Shown: positions 1 through 7,990 of the stretch, in pieces
Layout: each line of letters begins with the position of its first letter
Numbering within the stretch: the stretch's first letter is position 1
Assembly (NCBI RefSeq): GCF_000972705.2
Contig: NZ_LATL02000311.1
Span: 1-25,329, forward strand
Reading direction: 5' to 3'
Length of the DNA stretch: 25,329 bases
DNA from: Limnoraphis robusta CS-951
Lineage (GTDB): Bacteria; Cyanobacteriota; Cyanobacteriia; Cyanobacteriales; Microcoleaceae
Position numbers and translations under genes: made by a program
Notes under the pieces: model-generated
The model's input: only the letters and a program-made list of their open reading frames with translations
Databases searched by the model: none
What the model was told of the DNA's origin: nothing

Positions 1-344
1 CATTTCAGAGATAGTTTCGGTATGCCCTACCGTACTTGAGAAAAAATGCTTTATTCTCTGTACTTGGTGCTTTAAGGTTTTATCTTGCCAAAGCATTTCT
101 TGCAAGAACCCCATACCTTAAGTTTTCAAGGTTCATTGCATCGATTAGATGCTGGGTTTTTCAACTGGTTGAATACCCTGCCAGTAGAGTTATTATAGCA
201 TTTTTCCTGGCCTTATATCCCCATACCTAAAAGGTAGGGGCGTGTGCGGCAATTTTTGGTAAAGATTTTGTTTGGGAGTGTCAAAACAGCAGTCCAGAAA
301 TGTCAGATAATAGATCTAGAACCTAGCACTAATCGTTAACACAA
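1..344. other. Intergenic start of window, no gene recognised
   Basis: I see no convincing gene here. A 64-codon open frame at 36-230 has no recognisable domain and no ribosome binding site. Near 220-242 a run of C, then ACCTAAAAGGT, then a run of G forms a short imperfect foldback. The G-rich part resembles the arm of the repeat at 3242-3358. The promoter of the downstream yciI-like gene should lie at the right end, but no clear -35/-10 pair stands out. Confidence 0.4.
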
Positions 345-611
345 ATGCCCTGGTTTGTCAAGATAGAACAAGGAATTGTCGAAAAACCAGTCTTCGATCA
401 GTATGTTCCGGCTCACATCGCCTACGTGAAAGACTTAATCGCCAAAGGACACAAAGCCAAAACGGGCTACTGGGGAAGGCGAGGCGGAGGAATGCTGCTG
501 TTTGAGGCGGCTTCCAAGGAAGAAGCAAAGGCAATTGTTGAGCAAGACCCCCTGGTTCAAAATGGCTGCGTTACCTATGAACTTCTCGAATGGTGTGTTG
601 TTGTCGAATAA
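345..611 (+). CDS. YciI-like (YCII domain) protein
   Basis: An 88-residue soluble protein with the size and pattern of a single YCII-domain protein: an N-terminal beta strand (WFVKIEQG), a helix containing H24 (PAHIAYVKDLIAKGH), a glycine-rich turn (GRRGGG) and an acidic DP motif (IVEQDPLVQNG) before a final strand. YCII proteins have a dimeric ferredoxin-like fold with a conserved His/Asp pair, and most have no known substrate. No clear Shine-Dalgarno precedes the ATG. The gene ends 25 bases before the SRP RNA and may share upstream transcription with it. Family call fairly secure, function unknown. Confidence 0.7.
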   Translation: MPWFVKIEQGIVEKPVFDQYVPAHIAYVKDLIAKGHKAKTGYWGRRGGGMLLFEAASKEEAKAIVEQDPLVQNGCVTYELLEWCVVVE

Positions 612-636
612 ATTGAAAATCTATGTTAAACTGATA

Positions 637-736
637 AGTGACCTGGACCTACGCGATCAAGACGCCCAAATCTTGTCAGGACCGGAAGGTAGCAGCAATA
701 CGGGATGCTCTTGATAGGCGTAGTCTCCGGGTCACT
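637..736 (+). ncRNA. ffs: Signal recognition particle RNA, small bacterial (4.5S) type
   Basis: The stretch holds the nearly invariant SRP domain IV core TCAGGACCGGAAGGTAGCAG (about 676-695), with its GGAA tetraloop and the asymmetric internal loop bound by Ffh. The flanks fold into one long hairpin: GTGACC pairs with GGTCAC, CTACGC with GCGTAG, and GATCAAGA with TCTTGATA. The RNA is about 100 nt, the usual size in bacteria lacking the Alu domain. It works with Ffh and FtsY to target membrane proteins during translation. The ends are set by the outer stem and may be off by a few bases. No reading frame here is credible. Confidence 0.93.
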
Positions 737-763
737 TTTGTCTGTAGGCAGATAGGAGGCATT

Positions 764-1135
764 ATGCAGCGAGGTTTAGGAGATCTCGTCCAGAAAGCTG
801 TTTACTTAGGGGTTGGATTAGCGGCTTACGCAGGTGAGAAAGCGGCTAAAAATATGGCCGAGTTGCGAACCGAAGCCCAAAAACTCGCCGATGAATTGGT
901 AAAGCGCGGCGAGATGACCACAGAAGAAGCCCGTCGCTTTGTCGAAGAGACCCTCAAGCAAGCCCAACAACAACCAAACCCCGCAAAAAATCCGACTCAA
1001 CAACCCCCAGAACCTCGTCAAATTGAGATTATTGACGCTGAGGATGATCAGTCTCAATCAGTAGACTCTGCTGAACAGTTACGTCAACAAGTCGAAAAAT
1101 TACAAGAAGAACTGCGTCGTCTTAAGCGAGAGTAA
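764..1135 (+). CDS. Phasin-like coiled-coil protein
   Basis: A 123-residue protein read from the ATG at 764, which has a strong AGGAGG six bases upstream. Longer in-frame starts (for example 638) would run through the SRP RNA and are rejected. Residues 1-25 form a small amphipathic segment with a Gly/Ala-rich helix (VYLGVGLAAYAGEKAAKN). Residues about 30-65 form a charged helix containing RGEMTTEEARRFVEETL. A Gln/Pro-rich linker follows, then a C-terminal leucine heptad coiled coil (LRQQVEKLQEELRRL). This is the layout of short phasin or PhaF-like regulators, which coat polyhydroxyalkanoate granules or oligomerise. No PHA genes are present here, so the role is inferred from shape only. Confidence 0.6.
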   Translation: MQRGLGDLVQKAVYLGVGLAAYAGEKAAKNMAELRTEAQKLADELVKRGEMTTEEARRFVEETLKQAQQQPNPAKNPTQQPPEPRQIEIIDAEDDQSQSVDSAEQLRQQVEKLQEELRRLKRE

Positions 1136-1241
1136 AATCTGCCGGGTTAAGGGAGATGGCAGTGTTATACTGGATTTTCAGATGAAGCCGATTTGGTGAG
1201 GCTTTGTCTGAACAATTGTTAGCACGCAGGCGGCAAATCCG

Positions 1242-1652
1242 ATGGAAGATTGGTCAAAAAGCTTTTTTGAAGCAGTCGGAACGGCAGTTTATGAAGTCGA
1301 AAAGTTATTTGAAGAAGTAAGTAGAGACTGGAACCAAATGGTTGATGAACTGACCAAATTTTCCGAAGAAATTACCGAAGAAGTTCACAATAAAATCTTC
1401 CCCGAATTGGAAGAGTATTTTAATGAAATTGTCGAACCGATTCTCGACATCTATTTTGATCTAGAATTAGAATTCGATGAAAGTGAGTTTGAACCGTTTG
1501 TTACCTACGTTCATCCTAACTCTCATCAAAATGCAGCTTGTCGGGGTTGTCAACATTATCATGGCCAAGTTTATGGCGGCAATTTACTCGTCTGTGCCAT
1601 GCACCCGACCGGGGTAGAGGATGAAACCTGTCCAGATTGGGAAGCACCCTAG
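1242..1652 (+). CDS. Acidic helical protein with Cys/His C-terminal motif
   Basis: 136 residues. Residues 1-90 are strongly acidic and helical (many Glu and Asp, with EEVSRDWNQMVDELTKFSEE). The C-terminal 40 residues hold C100, C103, H105, H107, C118, H121 and C130 in the order CxxCxHYHG...C.MHP.G...CPDWE. The spacing looks like a small metal site, zinc or iron-sulfur, or a disulfide-bonded module. I believe similar proteins occur in many cyanobacteria as uncharacterised proteins, but cannot name a family. The gene follows the phasin-like gene by 106 bases on the same strand. Function unknown; no signal peptide or membrane helix is visible. Confidence 0.6.
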   Translation: MEDWSKSFFEAVGTAVYEVEKLFEEVSRDWNQMVDELTKFSEEITEEVHNKIFPELEEYFNEIVEPILDIYFDLELEFDESEFEPFVTYVHPNSHQNAACRGCQHYHGQVYGGNLLVCAMHPTGVEDETCPDWEAP

Positions 1653-1761
1653 AATTTGTCTTTTTAGCAGAAAAAATCTAGAAAGCAAGCCTGATCAAAC
1701 TCTATTAGATAACAAAAATATAAGTTCGGAATTTTTCATTCCCTATTCCATTTTTTAGTAA

Positions 1762-3153
1762 GTGGTGAATCTACCAGTACAGGATACATCCCTGTTAGGA
1801 ATTCCAATACTTCCGGCATCTATTCAACTGCGTTCTTATCAAAAACAGGCGGTTCAAAGCTGGTTTTCTAACCGGGGACGAGGAACTTTAAAAATGGCAA
1901 CCGGAAGTGGTAAAACCATTACTGCTTTAGCGATTGCCACTGAACTTTATCAGAAAATTAATTTACAAGTTTTATTCGTGATTTGCCCCTATTGTCATCT
2001 GGTGACGCAATGGGCGCGAGAGGCGGAAAAATTTGGCTTAAAACCGTTATTGGCATTTGAAAGTGTTCATAACTGGCAACGTCAACTTTCCGCCCAACTC
2101 TATAATATTCGTTCCGGTTTGCAACCCTTTCTTACAATTATTACCACCAATGCGACGTTAATTTCAGAGAGTCTTCAGTCACAACTGCGGTATTTTCCCG
2201 AAAAAACTTTGATTATTGGCGATGAAGTTCATAACTTAGGTTCACCCCGTTTAGAGGAAAGTTTACCGCGAAAGATAGGGCTACGTTTGGGCTTATCTGC
2301 GACTCCTGAACGTCATTTTGATGAAGAAGGAACTGACTCTATTTTACAATATTTTGGTTCAGTTTTGCAACCGGAACTCACCCTCGCTGATGCGATTCGT
2401 CAGGGGGCTTTAGTTCACTATTTATATTATCCGATTTTAGTCGAATTAACCGAAGCCGAAAGTCGCGCCTATTCTCGATTAACGACTCGCATTGGTTGGG
2501 CGTTGATGGATGAAGAAAACCTGGAAAAAAATGAAACGATTACTGCTTTATTAATCCAACGGGCGCGACTCATCGGTTCAGCCTCTAATAAAATTAACGC
2601 CTTGCATCAATTGATGAAAAACCGTTTACAGACGACTCATACCCTATTTTATTGTGGAGATGGGAGTATGGATAGCAGTGAATATTCATCAACTCGTCAG
2701 TTTGAAGCAACGGTTGAATTATTAGGGGTAAAACTCGGTTATCGGATTAATACTTATACCGCAGAAACCCCGTTAATCGAACGAGAAAAACTCCGTCATC
2801 AGTTTGAAACGGGACAATTACAAGGATTAGTTGCGATTCGATGTTTAGATGAAGGCGTTGATATTCCGGCGATTCAAAATGCAGTAATTCTTGCGAGTAG
2901 TAGTAATCCCCGTCAATTTGTACAACGTCGGGGGCGAATTTTGCGCCCTCATCCGCATAAAGAACGAGCAACTTTATTTGATATGATTGTGCTGCCGCCA
3001 GACTTAGGGCGAGATACCTTAGAAGTCGAACGAAATTTGTTAAGAAAAGAGTTAAAACGGTTTTTAGAATTTGCCGATTTAGCTGACAACGCCGGAGAAG
3101 CGAGACTGCAATTATTAGAATTACAAAAGCGATATGGTTTGTTAGATCTTTGA
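1762..3153 (+). CDS. DEAH-box helicase resembling a dnd-system restriction enzyme
   Basis: 463-residue superfamily 2 helicase. A Q-like LRSYQKQAV precedes Walker A ATGSGKT (46-52). Walker B/motif II is DEVH (154-157), motif III is SAT (179-181), and motif VI is QRRGRILRP (from 388). The length and compact two-domain build, with no nuclease or methylase domain, fit the family annotated as 'DNA phosphorothioation system restriction enzyme', which clusters with dnd genes. The dndD-like gene downstream supports this. The start is GTG at 1762 or the adjacent GTG at 1765, with no strong Shine-Dalgarno. SF2 helicase is certain; the dnd role is inferred, and another XPB/UvrB-like helicase is possible. 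Confidence 0.8.
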   Translation: MVNLPVQDTSLLGIPILPASIQLRSYQKQAVQSWFSNRGRGTLKMATGSGKTITALAIATELYQKINLQVLFVICPYCHLVTQWAREAEKFGLKPLLAFESVHNWQRQLSAQLYNIRSGLQPFLTIITTNATLISESLQSQLRYFPEKTLIIGDEVHNLGSPRLEESLPRKIGLRLGLSATPERHFDEEGTDSILQYFGSVLQPELTLADAIRQGALVHYLYYPILVELTEAESRAYSRLTTRIGWALMDEENLEKNETITALLIQRARLIGSASNKINALHQLMKNRLQTTHTLFYCGDGSMDSSEYSSTRQFEATVELLGVKLGYRINTYTAETPLIEREKLRHQFETGQLQGLVAIRCLDEGVDIPAIQNAVILASSSNPRQFVQRRGRILRPHPHKERATLFDMIVLPPDLGRDTLEVERNLLRKELKRFLEFADLADNAGEARLQLLELQKRYGLLDL

Positions 3154-3241
3154 TTTTGTCGCAAAAAAGTTAACATAACTCCGATGAAATTCGAGTCATC
3201 ATACAGTAAAATCTAGAAAGAATCCGATCCCCAATAATATC

Positions 3242-3358
3242 ATGTCCGATTAATCGATTATCATTATGTAGGGGCGGGTTCTAGACTATCTCTGACATCC
3301 ACGACTAAAGTTCAATAAACCCGCCCCCACCCCATAACAGCATTAATAAACCGGACAT
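3242..3358. repeat. 117-bp foldback repeat (MITE-like)
   Basis: Nested inverted repeats run across the gap between the helicase and the small gene. The outer arms are ATGTCCG (3242-3248) and CGGACAT (3352-3358), each followed inward by ATTAAT. The inner arms are GGGGCGGGTT (3271-3280) and AACCCGCCCC (3318-3327), flanked by TTATG and CATAA. Transcribed, it would make one long interrupted hairpin. It looks like a non-autonomous repeat, and G-rich arms of this type are frequent in cyanobacterial intergenic DNA. No clean target duplication is visible. It may separate expression of the helicase from that of the next two genes. Confidence 0.65.
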
Positions 3359-3366
3359 AGTATAAC

Positions 3367-3609
3367 ATGAGTTTGCAATATTCTGATAGTTTAATTTCCA
3401 CAATTTCTAATGTTTTTGCCGAGAAAAAATCCTCTTATAACCCAAAAACAGAACCGAATAGCCTTCAAGATCCCCTGGCGGATGTCTCTCCCGAAGCCAA
3501 AGAAATCATTGAACGAGTTTTGCAAGCGGAACGGGATAAACTCTATATGAAAACGCCACGTAATATTAATGATGATATCCTGAAAATTATTAAAGAGGTG
3601 GTAAAATGA
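3367..3609 (+). CDS. Small dnd-associated-like protein
   Basis: 80 residues, soluble, with a low-complexity N-terminal half and a helical C-terminal half (SPEAKEIIERVLQAERDKLY, then NINDDILKIIKEVV). Its stop overlaps the start of the dndD-like gene by four bases (ATGA at 3606), so the two are probably translationally coupled. Small proteins of about this size next to dndD are annotated as 'DNA modification system-associated small protein'. I judge this a likely match by size and position, not by a motif. It is not DndE, which is longer and begins with a recognisable helical DNA-binding pattern. Possible roles are an adaptor or regulator of the ATPase. Confidence 0.6.
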   Translation: MSLQYSDSLISTISNVFAEKKSSYNPKTEPNSLQDPLADVSPEAKEIIERVLQAERDKLYMKTPRNINDDILKIIKEVVK

Positions 3610-5672
3610 AACTGATTTCAATTCGTCTCTGCAATTTTCGTCAATTTTATGGTCAAACCCCAGAAGTTATTTTAGCCTCGGGAGAACGCAATACAACCGT
3701 TATTCATGGGAATAATGGGGCGGGAAAAACCACGTTAATGAATGCGTTTACTTGGGTGTTGTATGATAGATTTAGTGCGGCGTTTGCGGCTTCTGAATAT
3801 TTGGTCAATAAAAGAGCGATCACGGAATCTGAACCCGGAAAACCTGTACTTTGTTGGGTAGAAATTGTGTTTGAACATGATAGCAAACGTTACCAACTGA
3901 AACGAGTTTGTCGGGCGTATAAAAACAATAAAGACATTGAACAAACGCCCAGTGAACTGTATATGCAAGTCGCCGGAGATGATGGACGTTGGACAATACC
4001 GCCGCAACATCCTGATGATATTGTGAATCGAATTTTACCGATTAGTTTACATCAATATTTTTTCTTTGATGGCGAACGAATTGAACAAATTGTTAGGGAT
4101 GATAAAAAAGCAGAAATCGCCGAAGCGACGAAAGAATTATTAGGTGTAGAAGTGTTAAATCGAGCGATTAAACATTTAGGAGAAGCCAGAAAGTCTCTGG
4201 AAACGGATTTGAGTGTGATTGGAGATGCAGAAACGAAAAAATATATTAAAGACAAGAAAAAATGTGAACAAGAAATAGAACGTCTGAATAAACGTCAAAC
4301 CGAAATTGAACAAGAGTTAGAACATCTCAATGAATTAAAAAGAACTTTAAGTAGTCGTTTATTAGACTTAAAAGGTGCTGGAGAACTGCAAAAACGCCGA
4401 GATGAACTCGAACAACAAGCGAAGTTAATTCGAGAACAACTGAAACAAGCCAATGAAATCATTCGTCGAGAAATTTCAACACGAGGTTATACGGTTTTAC
4501 TCTCAGAAACGCTTCTGAAATTTAGAGAAAAATTTGAACAGTTGAGAGAAAAAGGAGAACTGCAAACCGGAATTACACAACAGTTTATTCAAGACTTACT
4601 CCATCAACAGCACTGTATTTGTGGAACAGAATTAACAGCAGGAACACCCAACCGAGAACAGGTAGAAAGCTGGTTAGGAAAAGCGGGAGTTGCAGACATC
4701 GAAGAAACCGCAATTCGCATGAGTACCCAAGTAGATGAAATTGAAAAACGAGTTCCTGAATTTTGGGAAAAAGTTGATCGACAGCAAGCCAACTTAAATC
4801 AAAATCGTGCAGAATTGTCTCGGCTAGAAACCCAACTGGATGATGTCAAGAAGAAGCTGAGAAGCTACCCTGACGAAGATATTCAGCAACTCCAAAAACG
4901 TTTAGATGAAGTCGAAGCCAAAATTAATCACCTCAACCGCGAAACCGGTTCAAACCAACAACAAATCGAAACTGCAAACAGTTCAGTGAGTCAACTGGAA
5001 AAACAGATTGATAAACAAAAAATGAATGAGATGAAACAAGTTATCGCCCAAAGACGGATTGAAAAAACTCAAGAGTCAATTCACTGCTTAACTCAAATTA
5101 AAGACAGATTAGATCAACAATTTCGTTGGCAATTAGAAAGCAGAGTACAGAATATTTTTAGTCGAATTTCTTTTACGCCCTATCTTCCTAAACTTAATGA
5201 GCAATATGAATTAAAATTAATTGAAACCACAGCCGGAGATGAAGCAGAAGTCGCTGCTTCTACGGGAGAAAATCAGATTCTCAGCTTATCTTTTATTGGT
5301 GGAATTATTGAAGGGGTGCGAGAATGGAGTCAAAAAAATACCCTCATGGGGCCAGATAGTAGCACTTTTCCGATTGTAATGGATTCTCCTTTTGGCAGTT
5401 TAGATGAAATTTATCGACGTCAAATTGCTAAAATTATTCCCGAATTAGCAAATCAATTAGTTGTATTAGTCACGAAAACCCAATGGCGGGGAGAAGTCGC
5501 CCAAGAGATGGAAAAACGCATTGGAAAAGAATATGTTTTGTCTTATAATTCCCCAAAAACAGATTGTGAGGAAGATTTCATCGAGTCAGGGAGAGTTCGT
5601 TATCCATTAGTCAAACATAGTCCCAATGCGTTTGAATACACGGAGATTTTAGAAGTGACGGATGAATTTTAA
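3606..5672 (+). CDS. dndD: DndD-type SMC/Rad50-like ATPase
   Basis: 688 residues with SMC/Rad50 architecture. The N-terminal ATP-binding half carries Walker A GNNGAGKT (35-42) after IRLCNFRQFYG. A coiled-coil arm spans about 190-500 (EIERLNKRQTEIEQELEHL and similar). A hook-like HCICGTEL near 336-343 supplies C337 and C339. The C-terminal half has a signature-like ENQILSLSFIGG and Walker B IVMDSPFGSLDE (about 590-601). DndD is the ATPase of the DNA phosphorothioation complex, proposed to open or nick DNA for DndC. The length matches the family. dndC and dndE are not adjacent, so this copy may act in trans with genes elsewhere, or in a reduced defence module. A generic Rad50-like nuclease ATPase is the alternative. 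Confidence 0.75.
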   Translation: MKLISIRLCNFRQFYGQTPEVILASGERNTTVIHGNNGAGKTTLMNAFTWVLYDRFSAAFAASEYLVNKRAITESEPGKPVLCWVEIVFEHDSKRYQLKRVCRAYKNNKDIEQTPSELYMQVAGDDGRWTIPPQHPDDIVNRILPISLHQYFFFDGERIEQIVRDDKKAEIAEATKELLGVEVLNRAIKHLGEARKSLETDLSVIGDAETKKYIKDKKKCEQEIERLNKRQTEIEQELEHLNELKRTLSSRLLDLKGAGELQKRRDELEQQAKLIREQLKQANEIIRREISTRGYTVLLSETLLKFREKFEQLREKGELQTGITQQFIQDLLHQQHCICGTELTAGTPNREQVESWLGKAGVADIEETAIRMSTQVDEIEKRVPEFWEKVDRQQANLNQNRAELSRLETQLDDVKKKLRSYPDEDIQQLQKRLDEVEAKINHLNRETGSNQQQIETANSSVSQLEKQIDKQKMNEMKQVIAQRRIEKTQESIHCLTQIKDRLDQQFRWQLESRVQNIFSRISFTPYLPKLNEQYELKLIETTAGDEAEVAASTGENQILSLSFIGGIIEGVREWSQKNTLMGPDSSTFPIVMDSPFGSLDEIYRRQIAKIIPELANQLVVLVTKTQWRGEVAQEMEKRIGKEYVLSYNSPKTDCEEDFIESGRVRYPLVKHSPNAFEYTEILEVTDEF

Positions 5673-5748
5673 AAAATATTTTTGATAAATATGCTGATTT
5701 TGAGGCGAAATATTCGTAATCAGTCAATAGCCGTCTACCTCAGTTCTG

Positions 5749-6156
5749 ATGATGAATATCAAATCTATTGCTAAAACTCTTGCGATTGCTGTGACAACTT
5801 TAGGATTGGTACATTCTCCGCAAGCTGTTGCCCAAAATTCTCCTTTTTATTGGTCCTATATGGGAGAATCAATGGGACAAAAACTTTATCTTGATGTTTC
5901 CATGTACAGTATTCGTTTATATGACAAAGGAGAAACTTTATTCACCTATAAAATCGGGGATGAAATGATTTATGCTAAAAGCCATTGTCGCACTTGGCAG
6001 TGGTATATTCTTGGCGTTTCAAATCGTAATGAAATTGATAATATTACACCCCCGTCAGCGATTGGGAACGGAAACCTTTATTCAATTTATGATGCGACAA
6101 CTGATGAAATGATGATGCGGGTTTGTACGGCTGCTTCTCTAATGTCAATCCCTTAG
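5749..6156 (+). CDS. Small exported protein, unknown function
   Basis: 135 residues with a clear signal peptide: positive MNIKSIAK, a hydrophobic core (LAIAVTTLGLV) and a probable cleavage site after AVA near residue 28. The mature part is about 107 residues, rich in Tyr and Met. It has two cysteines, in KSHCRTW and MRVCTAA, that could form a disulfide in the periplasm. The start is either of two adjacent ATGs at 5749 and 5752. I recognise no family. It lies 76 bases after dndD on the same strand but looks unrelated to it, and it is also upstream of lpxC. Confidence 0.6.
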   Translation: MMNIKSIAKTLAIAVTTLGLVHSPQAVAQNSPFYWSYMGESMGQKLYLDVSMYSIRLYDKGETLFTYKIGDEMIYAKSHCRTWQWYILGVSNRNEIDNITPPSAIGNGNLYSIYDATTDEMMMRVCTAASLMSIP

Positions 6157-6436
6157 CTTCAACCCCAGTTTATCAAAAAAACCGGGATTTAAACTACAAA
6201 ATTTAAGAATAAAGCTTGACAATAGGTAAACCTTTTTGGGGAACGCTACTGAGAAAGATATAATGACTAACTTTTTATCAAGAAGCGTCAACGCAGTCGG
6301 GCAAGATACATCCAAATAATTCAGTGGAATAACCGGATACCAGTTTTGAGTCCACAAAAATTGAGTTTCCATGATACTCTGTAGTCACAACTTTTGAGTT
6401 CTATGCTAACGCACCGTCAAGTTCGATCAAAACCCC
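6157..6436. other. Intergenic region upstream of lpxC
   Basis: About 280 bases with no credible gene. A minus-strand open frame at 6145-6372 has no domain and runs into the exported-protein gene, so it is discounted. The lpxC promoter is expected here; I see no unambiguous -35/-10 pair. The bamA-type outer membrane gene that often precedes lpxC in cyanobacteria is absent. Confidence 0.4.
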
Positions 6437-7297
6437 ATGACCGAAACCAGTCAACATACCCTAGCCGATGAAATTATTCAATCGGGTATCGGGTTACATA
6501 GCGGCTTAGAAACAACCGTTCGCATTTTACCAAGTTCTGCCGTCGGACGCTATTTTGTGCGGGTGGATTTACCCGAAAAACCGATTATTCCTGCAAAAAT
6601 TACATCCGTTGTCTCAACGACGCTTTCCACTGAATTAGGGATTTTAGAGAAAATTAACCCTTCACAAATTAGTATTCGTACCGTCGAACATTTATTATCC
6701 GCTTTAACCGCAATGGGAGTCGATCACGCCCGCATCGAAATTGACGGGCCAGAAGTTCCGTTGTTAGATGGATCGGCTAAAATCTGGGCAGAGGCGATCG
6801 CTAACGTTGGGCTGGCGATCACTTCCCAAATTACCCCGACGATAGCCATTACCCAAGAAATAATCATTCGTCAGGGCGATGCTTTTGTCGCTGCTATCCC
6901 CTCAGATGAAACTCGCTTTAGCTACGGGATAGATTTTGAAAGCGCCGCAATTGGTCAACAATGGTACAGTTGGACGCCGCAACAAGAAGATTTTACAACC
7001 GCGATCGCCCCCGCCCGCACCTTCGTTTTAGAAAAACAAGTTCAACACCTGCAACAAGCGGGATTAATCAAAGGCGGAACCCTCGATAACGCCTTGGTTT
7101 GCGGCGACGACCGTTGGTTAAATCCCCCGTTGAGATTTTCAAATGAACCCGTGCGTCATAAAATTTTAGACTTAGTAGGGGATTTGAGCTTGTTGGGAGT
7201 GATTCCTCAAGCTCATTACTTGGCTTACAAGGCAGGTCATCACCTACATACCCAACTGGTTCAACGCATTCAGCAAGCCGCCTTAGTCGCCCTCTGA
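6437..7297 (+). CDS. lpxC: UDP-3-O-acyl-N-acetylglucosamine deacetylase
   Basis: 286 residues, the length of compact cyanobacterial LpxC. This zinc amidase performs the committed step of lipid A synthesis, removing acetyl from UDP-3-O-acyl-GlcNAc in the cytoplasm. Visible motifs are SGIGLHSG near the N-terminus, TVEHLLSAL with the first zinc His, [28 protein letters not shown] with the second zinc His and Asp, and the catalytic-region [10 protein letters not shown] near the C-terminus. The ATG at 6437 fits the family start. fabZ follows 74 bases downstream and lpxA after that, so the three probably form one transcription unit linking lipid A and fatty acid synthesis. Confidence 0.96.
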   Translation: MTETSQHTLADEIIQSGIGLHSGLETTVRILPSSAVGRYFVRVDLPEKPIIPAKITSVVSTTLSTELGILEKINPSQISIRTVEHLLSALTAMGVDHARIEIDGPEVPLLDGSAKIWAEAIANVGLAITSQITPTIAITQEIIIRQGDAFVAAIPSDETRFSYGIDFESAAIGQQWYSWTPQQEDFTTAIAPARTFVLEKQVQHLQQAGLIKGGTLDNALVCGDDRWLNPPLRFSNEPVRHKILDLVGDLSLLGVIPQAHYLAYKAGHHLHTQLVQRIQQAALVAL

Positions 7298-7371
7298 AGC
7301 TTCTCTCGTTAACCGTTGCCCTAGATCCCCAAAAGATGGGAAGCTAACTCTAAAATTGTCAACCTGAAAAA

Positions 7372-7878
7372 ATGTCTGACGTGAAATCCGATCCTGTTGA
7401 TTCTAACGCGATAGAAACCCCCAACGGCACCGCTACAACCGTAGTTCAAACTGTGATGGGTATCGAAGAAATTCAAAAGCTGTTACCGCATCGTTACCCC
7501 TTCGCCCTCGTTGATCGCATTATTGAGTATGAACCCGGAAAACGGGCGGTGGGAATCAAAAATGTCACCTTCAACGAACCTCATTTTCAAGGGCATTTTC
7601 CCGGAAAACCGATTATGCCGGGAGTATTGATCGTCGAAGCGATGGCCCAAGTGGGGGGTGTCGTGTTAACCCAAATACCCGATCTCGATGGGAACTTGTT
7701 CCTGTTTGCAGGCATCGATAAAGTCAGATTTCGCCGTCCAGTGGTTCCCGGTGATCAACTGATTATGACGGTTGACATCCTTTCTTTGAAACGGCGTCGT
7801 TTCGCCAAAGTCCAAGCCCTCGCAGAAGTCGATGGTAAACGGGCTTGTGAAGGCGAATTGATGTTTTCTTGTATTTAA
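7372..7878 (+). CDS. fabZ: 3-hydroxyacyl-[acyl-carrier-protein] dehydratase
   Basis: 168 residues. FabZ removes water from (3R)-hydroxyacyl-ACP in fatty acid elongation and competes with LpxA for hydroxyacyl-ACP. The hot-dog fold core is evident: [14 protein letters not shown], then [18 protein letters not shown] with the catalytic His, then [11 protein letters not shown] with the catalytic Glu. An N-terminal tail of about 28 residues (Asp/Thr/Asn-rich) precedes the core. If it is not translated, the ATG at 7456 ([10 protein letters not shown]) would be the start. It sits between lpxC and lpxA, the usual arrangement. Confidence 0.96.
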   Translation: MSDVKSDPVDSNAIETPNGTATTVVQTVMGIEEIQKLLPHRYPFALVDRIIEYEPGKRAVGIKNVTFNEPHFQGHFPGKPIMPGVLIVEAMAQVGGVVLTQIPDLDGNLFLFAGIDKVRFRRPVVPGDQLIMTVDILSLKRRRFAKVQALAEVDGKRACEGELMFSCI

Positions 7879-7990
7879 CTCATCAGCGTTGTCAGGTGAT
7901 TTTAGAGATCGGATTAAAATGAACAGAGTTTTCCGGTTATCAATCTCCTGAAATCACCCAACATCACATACCCTAAAATTAAAAATCCCT

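Noticed and set aside
36..230. 64-codon open frame at the window start
   Set aside because: No ribosome binding site, no domain and an unlikely aromatic-rich composition.
638..763. Longer N-terminus for the phasin-like gene
   Set aside because: It would translate the SRP RNA; the ATG at 764 has a strong AGGAGG and begins the helical protein.
3367..3609. DndE identity for the 80-residue protein
   Set aside because: Too short and without the DndE helical pattern; only its position suggests a dnd link.
6145..6372. Minus-strand open frame before lpxC
   Set aside because: No domain or start signal, and it overlaps the exported-protein gene.
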